Assembly: GCF_001858025.1 (NCBI RefSeq)
Contig: NZ_LZQD01000002.1
Span: 120,092-184,091 of the forward strand
Origin: Trichormus sp. NMC-1
GTDB taxonomy: Bacteria; Cyanobacteriota; Cyanobacteriia; Cyanobacteriales; Nostocaceae
DNA length: 64,000 bases
Direction of reading: 5' to 3'
Shown: positions 18,337 through 26,742 of the stretch, one piece after another
Layout: each line of letters starts with the position of its first letter
How positions within the stretch are numbered: the stretch's first letter is position 1
Made by a program: the position numbers and the translations under genes
The notes under the pieces: generated by a model
The model's input: the letters and a program-made list of their open reading frames with translations, nothing else
What the model was told of the DNA's origin: nothing
Database searches by the model: none

Positions 18337-18949
18337 TTTCGACGGCACAATTGCTGATACTGTAGATGCCCTTGTAACTCTTGCTAATCGTTTAGCTTTA
18401 GAGTTTGGTTATATACAAATCACGCCCAATGAACTTGCTCTGTTGAGGAATTTAACCTCTAGAGAAATTATTAAATATTCCGGTATCTCTCTGTTTAAGA
18501 TACCTTTTCTAGTTAAAAAAGTAAAATCAGAATTAAAGGACAAAATCAAAGATTTTCATCCTATACCTGGAATGAAAGAAGTATTAATAGAACTTAAAAG
18601 TCAAGATTTTCGACTGGGAATTATTACTTCTAACTCTCAAGAGAATGTTACCGAATTTCTGAATTGTCATGATTTAGGTTATCTTTTTGAATTTATCCAT
18701 TCAGGAGTCACAATTTTTGGTAAAACCACCATTATTAATAATGTATTAAGGCAGAAGCAAATTAAACCTCAATCAGTGATTTATGTAGGGGATGAAACCA
18801 GAGATATCGAAGCTTCAAAAAAAGCTAATATCAAGGTAATTGCAGTGACTTGGGGGTTTAATTCAGCAGAAGCACTAGCCAAAGAAAATCCAAATTTTTT
18901 AATTGATCATCCAAGTAAATTATTAGAAGTGATAAAAAATAATTCGTAA
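18311..18949 (+). CDS. HAD-family hydrolase
   Basis: 212 residues. The HAD nucleophile motif I is IIFDFDGTIADTVD near the start, motif II is GIITSNSQENV, a Lys for motif III is in SGVTIFGKTT, and motif IV is YVGDETRDIEAS. The alpha-helical cap between residues 15 and 85 marks subfamily I (phosphoglycolate-phosphatase-like). The substrate is not evident. The start overlaps queG by 26 bp, giving a probable two-gene operon; a link to queuosine metabolism is not implied. A MITE-like copy lies right after the stop. Confidence 0.92.
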   Translation: MTQKVIIFDFDGTIADTVDALVTLANRLALEFGYIQITPNELALLRNLTSREIIKYSGISLFKIPFLVKKVKSELKDKIKDFHPIPGMKEVLIELKSQDFRLGIITSNSQENVTEFLNCHDLGYLFEFIHSGVTIFGKTTIINNVLRQKQIKPQSVIYVGDETRDIEASKKANIKVIAVTWGFNSAEALAKENPNFLIDHPSKLLEVIKNNS

Positions 18950-18959
18950 TTAAGTTTTA

Positions 18960-19128
18960 TATAGCAGATTGCAGATCAATGAGGCTTCGCCGTGAGCGTC
19001 AGCCGATAGCTTGCGTGGCGTAGCCATACGGTACAGAATCAAAATTGAAACCTAGACAGCAAGCCAGTTTTACTCCTGACTCCTGTACGGGCGTATTGCA
19101 ATACGCCTGACTCCTGAATTCTTCTGTA
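18960..19128 (-). repeat. MITE-like element, copy B (inverted, with internal insert)
   Basis: The inverse of copy A: TATAGCAGATTGCAGATCAA at the left and CTCCTGAATTCTTCTGTA at the right. Between AATGAGG and GGTACAGAATC it carries an extra segment with TTGCGTGGCGTAGCCATAC, a second small repeat, so nested insertion or divergence is visible. It sits between the HAD gene and the convergent small acidic gene. Confidence 0.8.
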
Positions 19129-19155
19129 ACGGAGATTTAGACCCCAGAATTAGTT

Positions 19156-19185
19156 AAAAGCTCAACCTCATTAAAGATTGAGCTT
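19156..19185 (-). terminator. terminator of the small acidic protein gene
   Basis: On the minus strand AAGCTCAATC-tttaatga-GGTTGAGCTTTT makes a stem with a short T run, some 40 bp downstream of the stop at 19223. Confidence 0.7.
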
Positions 19186-19222
19186 GGGCAAAAAATAAGT
19201 TTTTGATGTTAAATAATTGGAA

Positions 19223-19600
19223 TTACTTCTTAGCGGCTTCACCCTTTTGCAAAGCTTGTTGTACTAAATCATCACTAACAATAGTGACAGCCTCAATCTT
19301 AGAAGCACCAATTTCCTTAGCCATCTCTACATAATCATCAGGATTACCTGTGGACTGTGTTTCAGTTTTTGTCTCTTCTTGTTCAGGGATTTCATATTTA
19401 GGTGCAGTGGCAGTTTCCGCAGCAGTTTTTCCTTCACCTGTACGGTCAATTTCGCTGACACTGAATTGCTGTGCAGATGCATAATCAGCTTCAAAATCTA
19501 CCTTTGGTGCTTTTTTTTCACCACTAACTATTTGTTCAGCAGCTAATTGTGCATCATGGGTGGGAGCTTCACTGGGATTAGGCTGCACTTTATCAGACAT
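19223..19600 (-). CDS. small acidic, probably disordered protein
   Basis: 125 residues from the ATG at 19600 (AAGG lies 8-11 bases upstream; an ATG 21 bases earlier is less well placed). Not recognised. The first 85 residues are rich in Ala, Glu, Thr, Lys and Pro without hydrophobic core, so probably disordered; the last 40 (YVEMAKEIGASKIEAVTI then VSDDLVQQALQKGEAAKK) look like two helices. It is divergent from the HCP-like gene at 19818, with a palindrome between them, which suggests a shared regulator. A terminator follows. Confidence 0.75.
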   Translation of the reverse strand: MSDKVQPNPSEAPTHDAQLAAEQIVSGEKKAPKVDFEADYASAQQFSVSEIDRTGEGKTAAETATAPKYEIPEQEETKTETQSTGNPDDYVEMAKEIGASKIEAVTIVSDDLVQQALQKGEAAKK

Positions 19601-19679
19601 AATTAAAACCTTAATTAACATTTACGTTGCTGGAGCGAGTTTATCAAAATAATTTACTAAAATCTTGTTCCACAAGAGA

Positions 19680-19711
19680 GATATTACCCTCTATTACAGG
19701 GTAGATAATAT
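19680..19711. promoter_or_regulatory. palindrome between divergent genes
   Basis: ATATTACCCT-ctattac-AGGGTAgATAATAT is an imperfect inverted repeat, 80 bp upstream of the small acidic gene and 107 bp upstream of the HCP-like gene. It could be an operator, or a hairpin of the 5' leader. Confidence 0.4.
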
Positions 19712-19817
19712 CTAGTTTAGCTATTTAATAAACATCCTTCTCTTGGAGGTAGATAATAATTATTAAAATCTGATAATCCTATAAGTCTTAACTGTTAAAT
19801 TAGGCTGAGGATTAATT

Positions 19818-20351
19818 ATGACCGCTAGTTACAATAAAACTATTTCTCATCAAGCTCAGAGCCAGTCAACTCAAAATTTAGTCGCAGAGTTTAATGCTTT
19901 AGATACCGATGCCAAATTAGCTTGGCTATATTTTGTTTATGAAAAAATGGGTGATACTGTTACTCCAGCGGCTCCCTCAGCAGCTGAACCAGAATTAGCT
20001 CCCATGTTGGTAGGAGACTATTTGCAATTATCAGATGAGGAACAACTAGAAATTATGCGGGATATAGTTAACTGTAAGGATACAGCCTATTCTCGTGCTT
20101 ATGGGGCATTAAAAGAAAATAACCAGTTGTTCATTTGGTATGTTTGGGCAGAAGCTATGGGGGATACAGTGGTAGGAATGCCAGATAATTATGAATCAAC
20201 TGAGGAAATTAATGATTTACTTGCTCGAATTGAAGAAATAGAATTTCAAGAGCAAATTTCTATTTTGCGGACAATTGCTGGGGAGATGGGTTATAGCGAT
20301 GTTAAACCAATTGCGACGCAAGCAGAAACAGGAAAAACATCGAGTTTATAA
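19818..20351 (+). CDS. divergent HCP-like protein (OCP N-terminal domain)
   Basis: 177 residues. It aligns with the helical OCP N-terminal domain along its length: AWLYFVYEKMGDTVTPAAP, LSDEEQLEIMRDIV, NQLFIWYVWAEAMGDTVVG and EFQEQISILRTIAGEMG. The Tyr (OCP Tyr44), Trp (Trp110) and Arg (Arg155) positions are all kept, so it could bind carotenoid. It differs from the HCP at 16625 by a strongly acidic surface and a polar 20-residue C-terminal tail. There is no CTDH next to it. Function is inferred only; it may be a singlet-oxygen quencher or have drifted to another role. Confidence 0.88.
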   Translation: MTASYNKTISHQAQSQSTQNLVAEFNALDTDAKLAWLYFVYEKMGDTVTPAAPSAAEPELAPMLVGDYLQLSDEEQLEIMRDIVNCKDTAYSRAYGALKENNQLFIWYVWAEAMGDTVVGMPDNYESTEEINDLLARIEEIEFQEQISILRTIAGEMGYSDVKPIATQAETGKTSSL

Positions 20352-20425
20352 TTAATTGAAAATCCAATTCAAAATTCAAAATTCAGAATTTTGACTTGGG
20401 AATTAACAATCACCAAATAAATACC

Positions 20426-20453
20426 GTAGAGACGTTCCATGTAACGTCTTTAC
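20426..20453. repeat. GTAGAGACGTT palindrome
   Basis: GTAGAGACGTT-ccatgt-AACGTCTTTAC is a REP-like palindrome 75 bp after the HCP-like gene. The same family occurs at 61322-61351. It may act as a terminator but has no T run. Confidence 0.6.
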
Positions 20454-20542
20454 AACGATAAATAAATGGTATAATTTCATTTAAATCAACTCGGTTGAGG
20501 TGAAAATGTATCACTTTACCTGAGATGTATTAGTTGCGCTGC

Positions 20543-20956
20543 TCATTCTGTGATGTTGCGTCGTAGGGTTTTAATTTCGCCGTGTTTTGTTTTGCTGTCA
20601 ATGCGTTTATTTTTAGCGCTGCGTGTGGGTTTTGTGGGCTTGCGTTTTGGGGGGATAACAGTGACGCTTTTGATTAAGGTTTGCAGACGGTTGAGCGCGT
20701 CTTCTTTGTTCTGTTCTTGAGTACGATGTTGCTGGGCTTTGATGACAATTATTCCATCTTTGGTGATACGTTGATCTCCCAAATTGAGCAGACGTTCTTT
20801 GTAAAGTGGTGATAGAGAAGAGGCGTTGATGTCGAAGCGCAAATGAATCGCTGTCGCAACTTTATTGACATTTTGACCACCTGCACCTTGAGAACGAATT
20901 GCACTAATACTGATTTCGCTAATCGGGATGGTGGTTTTGTTGGTGATTTGCAGCAT
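20543..20956 (-). CDS. arfB: ArfB-type ribosome-rescue peptidyl-tRNA hydrolase
   Basis: 137 residues. The catalytic GGQ is in SQGAGGQNVNKVATAIHL at about residues 25-42, as in class I release factors, and the basic C-terminal tail (KRKPTKPTRSAKNKRIDSK) is the part that senses the empty mRNA channel in ArfB/YaeJ. It lacks the codon-recognition domain of RF1/RF2. It releases peptides from ribosomes stalled without a stop codon. The gene lies 73 bp downstream of the exporter ATPase on the same strand, but is unrelated to export. Confidence 0.93.
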   Translation of the reverse strand: MLQITNKTTIPISEISISAIRSQGAGGQNVNKVATAIHLRFDINASSLSPLYKERLLNLGDQRITKDGIIVIKAQQHRTQEQNKEDALNRLQTLIKSVTVIPPKRKPTKPTRSAKNKRIDSKTKHGEIKTLRRNITE

Positions 20957-21029
20957 GATGGTTTTTTAATACCTTTGATGTTGATCCCGCTTTGATGATA
21001 ATCCTTCGATTTGACTGTCGATATTCTAA

Positions 21030-21794
21030 TCAAGAAACTACAAGCTGATGTAATTCACTTGGTGTCAGGTGAGAATGTAGCACTTCACCATCACGAAACC
21101 AAACAATGCGTTTAGTTTGACGCGCAACTTCTGTTTCATGTGTCACCATAACGACAGTGATACCACTAGCATTTAATTCACCAAAAATGTCTAAAACTTC
21201 TTGAGTTGTGCGGGAATCAAGTGCGCCGGTGGGTTCGTCAGCAAGGAGAACAACGGGACGGTTGACAATGGCGCGTGCGATCGCTACTCTTTGTTGTTGT
21301 CCCCCTGATAATTGGGTAGGTTTATTATTGAGACGTTTTTCTAAACCTACTTTTATCAATGCTTCAATTGCCCGTTCTTTTCTTTCCCCAGGCTTAACAC
21401 CAGCATACACCATTGGCAGCATCACATTTTCCATTGCTGTCAATTGGTTTAATAAATGGAATTGTTGAAATACAAACCCTAGCTTTTTATTGCGAATATG
21501 TGCCAATTCTGTATCACCGATTTGGGCTACATTCAGACTATCTAAATAATAATTTCCTGAACTAGGACGATCTAAACAGCCGATAATATTCATCGCGGTA
21601 GATTTTCCAGAACCAGAAGGCCCCATAATTGCACAATATTCGCCTTCTTCGATAACTAAGTTAATATCATTTAGGGCTTTTACTTCGGTTTCACCACTAC
21701 CATAAATTTTAAAGATGTTCTCTAAACAAATAATTCCTGATTTTGGTGCTGAATTAGGAATGTTTGAATCAGTTAAGGTCAGAGTATTTGCCAC
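21030..21794 (-). CDS. MacB/DevA-type ABC exporter ATPase
   Basis: 254 residues. Walker A is GPSGSGKST, the signature LSGGQQQR, Walker [14 protein letters not shown] and the switch His is in VTHETEVA. The [22 protein letters not shown] block is of the MacB/LolD/DevA group. It powers a tripartite exporter with the permease (22676) and adaptor (23890) encoded upstream, although a toxin-antitoxin pair lies between. DevBCA-type exporters of heterocystous cyanobacteria export glycolipids; the substrate here cannot be known. Confidence 0.92.
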   Translation of the reverse strand: MANTLTLTDSNIPNSAPKSGIICLENIFKIYGSGETEVKALNDINLVIEEGEYCAIMGPSGSGKSTAMNIIGCLDRPSSGNYYLDSLNVAQIGDTELAHIRNKKLGFVFQQFHLLNQLTAMENVMLPMVYAGVKPGERKERAIEALIKVGLEKRLNNKPTQLSGGQQQRVAIARAIVNRPVVLLADEPTGALDSRTTQEVLDIFGELNASGITVVMVTHETEVARQTKRIVWFRDGEVLHSHLTPSELHQLVVS

Positions 21795-21867
21795 AATAAT
21801 TATATCCTTTTTTTAAAACTACGACTCGCACACATTAACAAAAAAGTGCGATTGATTAATTTTAATT

Positions 21868-22191
21868 TTAATCTGATTCATAATGATAACGAGCTTGTAA
21901 AAAATAAACTTTATTTTCGGTAACTTTATAAACTAAACGATGTTCCAAATCAATGCGTCGTGACCAAGTATCAGCAGCAATATATTTAAGAGGCTCTGGT
22001 TTACCTAAACCCGTAAACGGTTTACCATCAAGAATATCCTCTACTAAATCCAAAATCTTATTGCCTTTTTTGGGATCGTGACTATACCACCAAGCTAAAT
22101 CTGCTTTAAAATCAGGACTGAAAATAGGAATATAACCAGATAATTGTTTTTCTTCATTCTCATCTGGCTTTTTTTTGTGCTTACGATTCAA
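21868..22191 (-). CDS. YoeB/Txe-type toxin
   Basis: 107 residues with the RelE-superfamily mRNA-interferase fold of the Txe/YoeB type: FSPDFKADLAWWYSHDP at the start, KILDLVEDILDGKPFTGLGK in the middle and a C-terminal RIDLEHRLVYKV and YFLQARYHY. The Trp-Trp-Tyr near the start, Glu in LEHRLVY and the final His-Tyr are typical of YoeB. The first 20 residues are a Lys-rich extension. The start overlaps the antitoxin gene's stop by 11 bp. It cuts mRNA at the ribosomal A site when free. Confidence 0.92.
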   Translation of the reverse strand: MNRKHKKKPDENEEKQLSGYIPIFSPDFKADLAWWYSHDPKKGNKILDLVEDILDGKPFTGLGKPEPLKYIAADTWSRRIDLEHRLVYKVTENKVYFLQARYHYESD

Positions 22192-22465
22192 TTCCTAATT
22201 CCTCTTTTAATTCAGCCAATGTTTGAGGAGTTTCTGTTTCTGTCTCAGACCATTCTAAAGCCCGAAATAAACGTTTGGCATTTTCAGGTGATCTTAATAA
22301 ATAAACACACTCTAATAAACTTGAAAGTTCATCCTCTGCAATTAACGCCACATTTTTATGATTACGACGCTTAATGACCATAATTTCACTCTGATCACAC
22401 ACCTGATCTAAGATACTTGCTAAATTCAACCTTGCTTGAGAGTAAGTGGTTTCTTTGTTCAACAT
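22181..22465 (-). CDS. Phd/YefM-type antitoxin
   Basis: 94 residues with the Phd/YefM N-terminal DNA-binding fold (TTYSQARLNLASILDQVCDQ then SEIMVIKRRNHKNVALI) and an acidic C-terminal toxin-binding tail (EWSETETETPQTLAELKEEL). It precedes and overlaps the toxin gene, the usual antitoxin-first order, and would repress the pair. The gene pair interrupts the exporter operon between permease and ATPase. Confidence 0.92.
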   Translation of the reverse strand: MLNKETTYSQARLNLASILDQVCDQSEIMVIKRRNHKNVALIAEDELSSLLECVYLLRSPENAKRLFRALEWSETETETPQTLAELKEELGIES

Positions 22466-22626
22466 TATCTTTTCTCAAACTTGTACAACATTATTGTACA
22501 ATACAATATTAGCTTTGTCAAAACTTGCGTTAATAAACTACATTGCCAGTTATCAATGTAAGTGATAAAAAAATGTAGGATGTAGAAAAAATATTCTATT
22601 TTTCTCCTCACAGCACCGCCTTTTCG

Positions 22627-22674
22627 GAATTACGAATTACGAATTACGAATTACGAATTACGAATTACGAATTA
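22627..22674. repeat. GAATTAC heptamer array
   Basis: Six exact GAATTAC units and a partial seventh abut the stop codon of the exporter permease gene (22676). Confidence 0.95.
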
Positions 22675-22675
22675 T

Positions 22676-23893
22676 TTATGCGCTTCTTAATGCCACAATT
22701 GGGTCAAGTTGTGCTGCACGACGGGCAGGAACTACGCCAAAAAATAATCCAATTCCACCAGATATACCAACAGCCATTGTAATGGACACAATGGAAATAC
22801 TCGCTTCTAAAGGAGTCAGGGCTGATACTAAGATTATGCAACCGACACCAACTCCAGTACCAACTAAACCGCCAATTACAGAAACAATGACTGCTTCAAT
22901 AATGAACTGAAGTAAAATGTCTTGCTGGGTAGCACCAATTGCTTTTCTTAATCCAATTTCTTGGGTGCGTTCGGTGACAGAAACGAGCATAATATTCATA
23001 ATCCCAATACCACCGACAAAGAGAGAAATTCCAGCGATTGCAGCCAGCATGGTTGTCAAAGCACTAGAAATTTGACCTACTGTTTGCAAAGCATCTTTTT
23101 GTGTACGAATAGTAAAGTCATTTTCACCAACTAATTTATGTCTTTGTCTGAGTAAATTTGTAATTTGAAATTGTGCTGCATCCACACTATCAGCATCTTT
23201 TGCAGAAGCAACAATATAGGTTACTTCTAATCCATAGGGAGAAGTTCTTCCTACTAAACGATTTGCTGATGTGAGAATCGGAACTAATGCTGATTCATCA
23301 TAATCTACACCCAAATTTGAACCTTTATCTGTTAACACTCCAATTACTTGAAAGCTGGCGTTTTTTATTCTGATTTGCTGACTAATAGGATTAGTATTAC
23401 CAAAAAGTTTTTCTTTCAATTTTGCACCTAACACCACAACTTGGTTGCTGCGTTTCATATCGATATCGGTGAAAAATCTTCCTGTCGCTACTTCAAAATC
23501 ACGCACTTTCAAAAAGCTGGGAGTTGTACCAATAATATTAACATCGGTATTTCTGTTTTTATAAGTCACCACCTGTCTACTATTCAATTCCGCTGTGGTT
23601 GCTGCTATTGTGGGTACTTGAGTTGCGATCGCATTAGCATCTTCTAAAACCAGAGTTCTGGTCACATTTCTAGAAACCCGTTGAGTTTCTTCATTACCGG
23701 GAATCACAAATACAACGTTTGGTCCCAAGGAATTTAATTGATTGGCTACAAACTTTTGTCCCCCTTCCCCAATCCCAATCATCGCAATTACTGAACCATT
23801 ACCAATGATAATACCCAACATTGTCAGGGCGCTACGTAACTTGTTAGAGAGTAAGGTTTTACCCGCCATTTGCACGCTTTCTAGGAAGTTCAT
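22676..23893 (-). CDS. MacB-type ABC exporter permease
   Basis: 405 residues of the MacB/DevC type. One transmembrane helix near residues 20-45 (NKLRSALTMLGIIIGNGSVI), a large periplasmic MacB-PCD domain (about 50-270), then three helices from 285 to 400 with the FtsX motif TERTQEIGLRKAIGATQQDI. It couples the ATPase to the adaptor. Its start overlaps the upstream adaptor gene's stop by four bases, so they are coupled. A 7-bp repeat array abuts its stop codon. Confidence 0.93.
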   Translation of the reverse strand: MNFLESVQMAGKTLLSNKLRSALTMLGIIIGNGSVIAMIGIGEGGQKFVANQLNSLGPNVVFVIPGNEETQRVSRNVTRTLVLEDANAIATQVPTIAATTAELNSRQVVTYKNRNTDVNIIGTTPSFLKVRDFEVATGRFFTDIDMKRSNQVVVLGAKLKEKLFGNTNPISQQIRIKNASFQVIGVLTDKGSNLGVDYDESALVPILTSANRLVGRTSPYGLEVTYIVASAKDADSVDAAQFQITNLLRQRHKLVGENDFTIRTQKDALQTVGQISSALTTMLAAIAGISLFVGGIGIMNIMLVSVTERTQEIGLRKAIGATQQDILLQFIIEAVIVSVIGGLVGTGVGVGCIILVSALTPLEASISIVSITMAVGISGGIGLFFGVVPARRAAQLDPIVALRSA

Positions 23894-25362
23894 GAATTGT
23901 TCTTTTCTTTAGATTTTTGAATTTTGTAGTCTTGGGGTGGGTTCACAAATATCAAATCACCCTGTTTTACACCCTCTAAAACTTGAGTTTCGTTTTTGAT
24001 TTGCGCTCCAATTGTGATTTCTCGAAACTGAGGTTTATTATTCGCATCTGGTATCAATACGCCAGTTTTGCCATTTTCGGTGAGAATTGCGACAGTGGGT
24101 AAGGTTATAGCATCGTTAATACGATCGCCCAAAAACGTTAAATCCACATTTAACCCAGAACGCAATTTATCTGCACCACTATCAATCACCACCCGCACCT
24201 GAAAAGATGTCACACCTTGTTCCACCACCGCTTCAGGAGCAATCAACCGGACACGCCCTTTAAATACTTGATCTGGATAAGCATCAGCGACAATTTCCAC
24301 CTCCTGTCCTTGCTTAATTCTACCAATATCAGCTTCGGGAACTTGAGCTAAAACTTCTAAACCTGTTGCTAAGGCCACAATTGAACTAGAAGTTGCTGAC
24401 GTACTCGTAGAAGCCGAAGTTGTTGGGGTGACAAAAGCTCCTATATTCGCATATTTTTGAGTCACAATTCCTGCAAAAGGAGCGCGAATAATGGTATCTT
24501 CCAATTGCACTTGCTGCTGCTTTAACTGAGCTACAGCCGCCGCTACAGAGGCTTTAAGTTGAGCAATTTGTTCGGGACGATTACCATTTTCCAACTGTCG
24601 TAGTGCTTCCCGTTCTTGAGCAACTACGGCTGCTTGTTTTTTGATATCTTCGTTGCGGTTCCCCACTTTTTGCAGAGATAATCGCCGTTGAGCTTCTTCT
24701 AAACTGGCTTTTGCTCTTTTATTTTCACTGATATATTGTTCTAGGGAATCTTGGGAAATAGCGCCTTCTTTAGCTAATCCCTGATAACGTTTTACCCTAG
24801 CTTGGGTTAATTCTACTTGCGCTTTAGCTGAGTCTACAGCAGCTTTGGCTTGATCAATTTCCTGAGAACGATTCCCCGCTCGAATGATAGCTAACTGAGC
24901 CTCAGCTTGTGCTACACGCGCTTTTCCTTGGGCAATTTCTTCAGGACGACTCCCCGCTTGACTCTCTGCTAATTGTGCTTTGGCTTGCTCTAAATTAGCT
25001 TGAAATTGGAGAATTCGCATTTTAATTTCGGAATTATCCATCCGAGCAATAATTTGCCCTTTTTGGACTTTTTCCCCCTGTTCAATATCCAAATCGGTGA
25101 TAATTCCCGGATTTTTGGGACTAATATTCACGCTTTGTACTGGTTGCACTTTCCCACTAGCGGTAATCCGCACCGTGATGCTTTTGGCTGCAACTGGAAC
25201 AGTAAGTTTAGTAATATCTTGTTTACTATTTTGTTGATTTGCTATTTTTAAGGCTGTGGTTGTCCCAACTATTAAAACACCAGATGCTATCAACCCCATG
25301 AACCAGCGAAATGGGTACTTAATTTTTTTGCCAATTAGCGGAATTTCTATGTGAGTGGTCAT
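23890..25362 (-). CDS. HlyD/MacA-type periplasmic adaptor
   Basis: 490 residues. An N-terminal membrane helix (about 18-42, WFMGLIASGVLIVGTTTAL), a barrel-sandwich/lipoyl half (KVQPVQSVNISPKNPGIITD), a long coiled coil of about 190 residues with repeated GNR(N/S)(E/Q)(D/E)I-type turns, the second lipoyl half (IIRAPFAGIVTQKYANIGAF), and a beta-barrel with membrane-proximal domain. It links the permease to an outer-membrane channel; none is encoded here. The four GNR-type repeats in the coiled coil are internal duplications. A TetR gene lies 285 bp upstream on the same strand. Confidence 0.93.
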   Translation of the reverse strand: MTTHIEIPLIGKKIKYPFRWFMGLIASGVLIVGTTTALKIANQQNSKQDITKLTVPVAAKSITVRITASGKVQPVQSVNISPKNPGIITDLDIEQGEKVQKGQIIARMDNSEIKMRILQFQANLEQAKAQLAESQAGSRPEEIAQGKARVAQAEAQLAIIRAGNRSQEIDQAKAAVDSAKAQVELTQARVKRYQGLAKEGAISQDSLEQYISENKRAKASLEEAQRRLSLQKVGNRNEDIKKQAAVVAQEREALRQLENGNRPEQIAQLKASVAAAVAQLKQQQVQLEDTIIRAPFAGIVTQKYANIGAFVTPTTSASTSTSATSSSIVALATGLEVLAQVPEADIGRIKQGQEVEIVADAYPDQVFKGRVRLIAPEAVVEQGVTSFQVRVVIDSGADKLRSGLNVDLTFLGDRINDAITLPTVAILTENGKTGVLIPDANNKPQFREITIGAQIKNETQVLEGVKQGDLIFVNPPQDYKIQKSKEKNNS

Positions 25363-25506
25363 ATTATTTGGCAGTATTTACTAAAATTGAACGTTGTTAA
25401 TTTTTTGAACTAAATACTCAAGAATACTATTTATGGGAATCATCAATAAAATCAATACATTGTTGATTGTTATTTTTACTTTTATACTAGCAATCAAATA
25501 TAGGAT

Positions 25507-25518
25507 AAGTCATCACTT
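25507..25518. promoter_or_regulatory. AAGT-N4-ACTT palindrome upstream of adaptor gene (site 1)
   Basis: AAGTCATCACTT between the TetR gene and the adaptor gene. It shares half sites AAGT/ACTT with site 2 at 25597 and with the palindrome at the TetR start. Confidence 0.4.
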
Positions 25519-25596
25519 GATTGGTTTAATTTTGCTAGTTGTGCTAAAAAATTTGAACTAGAAAATTAATTTTGCTAAGTAATAATGATAAAATGT

Positions 25597-25608
25597 AAGT
25601 AATCACTT
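25597..25608. promoter_or_regulatory. AAGT-N4-ACTT palindrome upstream of adaptor gene (site 2)
   Basis: AAGTAATCACTTATTAA lies just downstream of the TetR gene; the right half CACTTATTAA is identical to that of the palindrome at the TetR start. It is a candidate operator. Confidence 0.45.
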
Positions 25609-25647
25609 ATTAATTTCCCAAAAAAAGGTTTTAGTTAAATTGTGCAA

Positions 25648-26241
25648 TTAATCTTGAATGGGTGCAATACCTTGCCAAACAATATCCACGAGATTTTCGA
25701 CAAATATTGTTTCTGCTGTTTTTATAACTTCTCCAGAGTGCATTTGTTCTAGGAAAACATAGTTCATTAGTGAGCCTAGCAATATCATAGCAATAGTTTG
25801 AGGGTCGCTGGGGCGCAGCCGTCCTTGTTCTATTTCTTGGGCTAGGAATTTAGTGAATACTTTGACATCGCGGATAGGTTTCGACTTAATCATACTTGCC
25901 GTTTCTGGAAGTAGATTACCGCACGCTTTCAACATCATCAATCGTGGCATCACTTGACGATGAAATTCTAAAGTTTGTAGACACAAATTAATTAGGTTTT
26001 GTTTGAGATTTCCTTTTCCAGATAAAGAATCAAGTTCTTGCACCCAAGGTGGTCTTTCCGGTATTCCCATTGACGCAAAAAATAGTTTTTCTTTGGTTAA
26101 GAAGCGCTTGAAAATAGACGCTTCAGAAATTCCGGCTTTTTGGGCAATTTCTAAGGTTGAAGCACCAAACCCTTGTTCGAGAAAAATTTCACGGGCTGCA
26201 TCTAAAATTTGCTGATTGGTGATTTTGGGTGTACGTGCCAT
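25648..26241 (-). CDS. TetR/AcrR-family repressor
   Basis: 197 residues from the ATG at 26241; an in-frame GTG at 26259 lies inside a palindrome and is less likely. The helix-turn-helix is residues about 6-52: [39 protein letters not shown]. The ligand domain is about 60-197 with TetR_C-type helices. It lies directly upstream of the adaptor-permease-ATPase genes on the same strand, with matching palindromes at its own start and before the adaptor gene, so it probably represses the exporter. Confidence 0.92.
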   Translation of the reverse strand: MARTPKITNQQILDAAREIFLEQGFGASTLEIAQKAGISEASIFKRFLTKEKLFFASMGIPERPPWVQELDSLSGKGNLKQNLINLCLQTLEFHRQVMPRLMMLKACGNLLPETASMIKSKPIRDVKVFTKFLAQEIEQGRLRPSDPQTIAMILLGSLMNYVFLEQMHSGEVIKTAETIFVENLVDIVWQGIAPIQD

Positions 26242-26742
26242 AAATAAGTGTGTGGTCACTTATTAATTTAATCCGTATTGATCGTAATGTCAAGATGAAG
26301 ATTTATTCAGCAATCTTATAGATGTTTGGAGTATTTCCGGCTACCAAGCAAACGGCTGCTGTCTGGATTTAGGGAACACAAAAAAATAAATTACCCAAAA
26401 ATCGTAGGGTGGGTTAGGAGGGTAGTCCGTAACCCACCATACAAATTGGGGATTTTTTTATTTGGAACACTCTTAGGTAAAATTGTGCTAAAAGCAACGG
26501 ACAGGGCGGCAACGATAAGTCTTGAACCAGACACGATATAATCTACCAGTTGCACAAGTCCTGAGTGATTCTGTTGTCAATTTTGAGAGAGTAGTTAGTA
26601 CTCAGCACTCAGTACGGGCTAAACGCCGCGAACAAAGCTAACAGCACTCAGCACTGTTTCGGTAAAATTTACCTTTCGTCTAGAGCGGAGATCGTCTAAG
26701 CTATCTGAAAGATTCTTTGATTTGTGGTTTAGAGGCGGTAGT
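26242..26742. other. gap upstream of TPR gene
   Basis: About 500 bp with no convincing gene. It has a palindrome GGTGGGTTA / TAACCCACC (about 26407-26437), and repeated CAGCACTCAG words near 26595-26655. The open frame 26326-26541 crosses these repeats and looks spurious. Confidence 0.5.
26243..26264. promoter_or_regulatory. putative TetR operator
   Basis: AATAAGTG-N6-CACTTATT is a perfect inverted repeat ending one base before the ATG of the TetR gene. Half sites recur at 25507 and 25597. Confidence 0.6.

Noticed and set aside
21030-25362. Calling the exporter DevBCA for heterocyst glycolipids
   Set aside because: Family architecture fits, but several paralogues exist and the substrate cannot be told from sequence; kept as MacAB/DevBCA-type.
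26326-26541. Open frame of 71 codons
   Set aside because: Crosses a GGTGGGTTA palindrome common as a dispersed repeat; no start signal.
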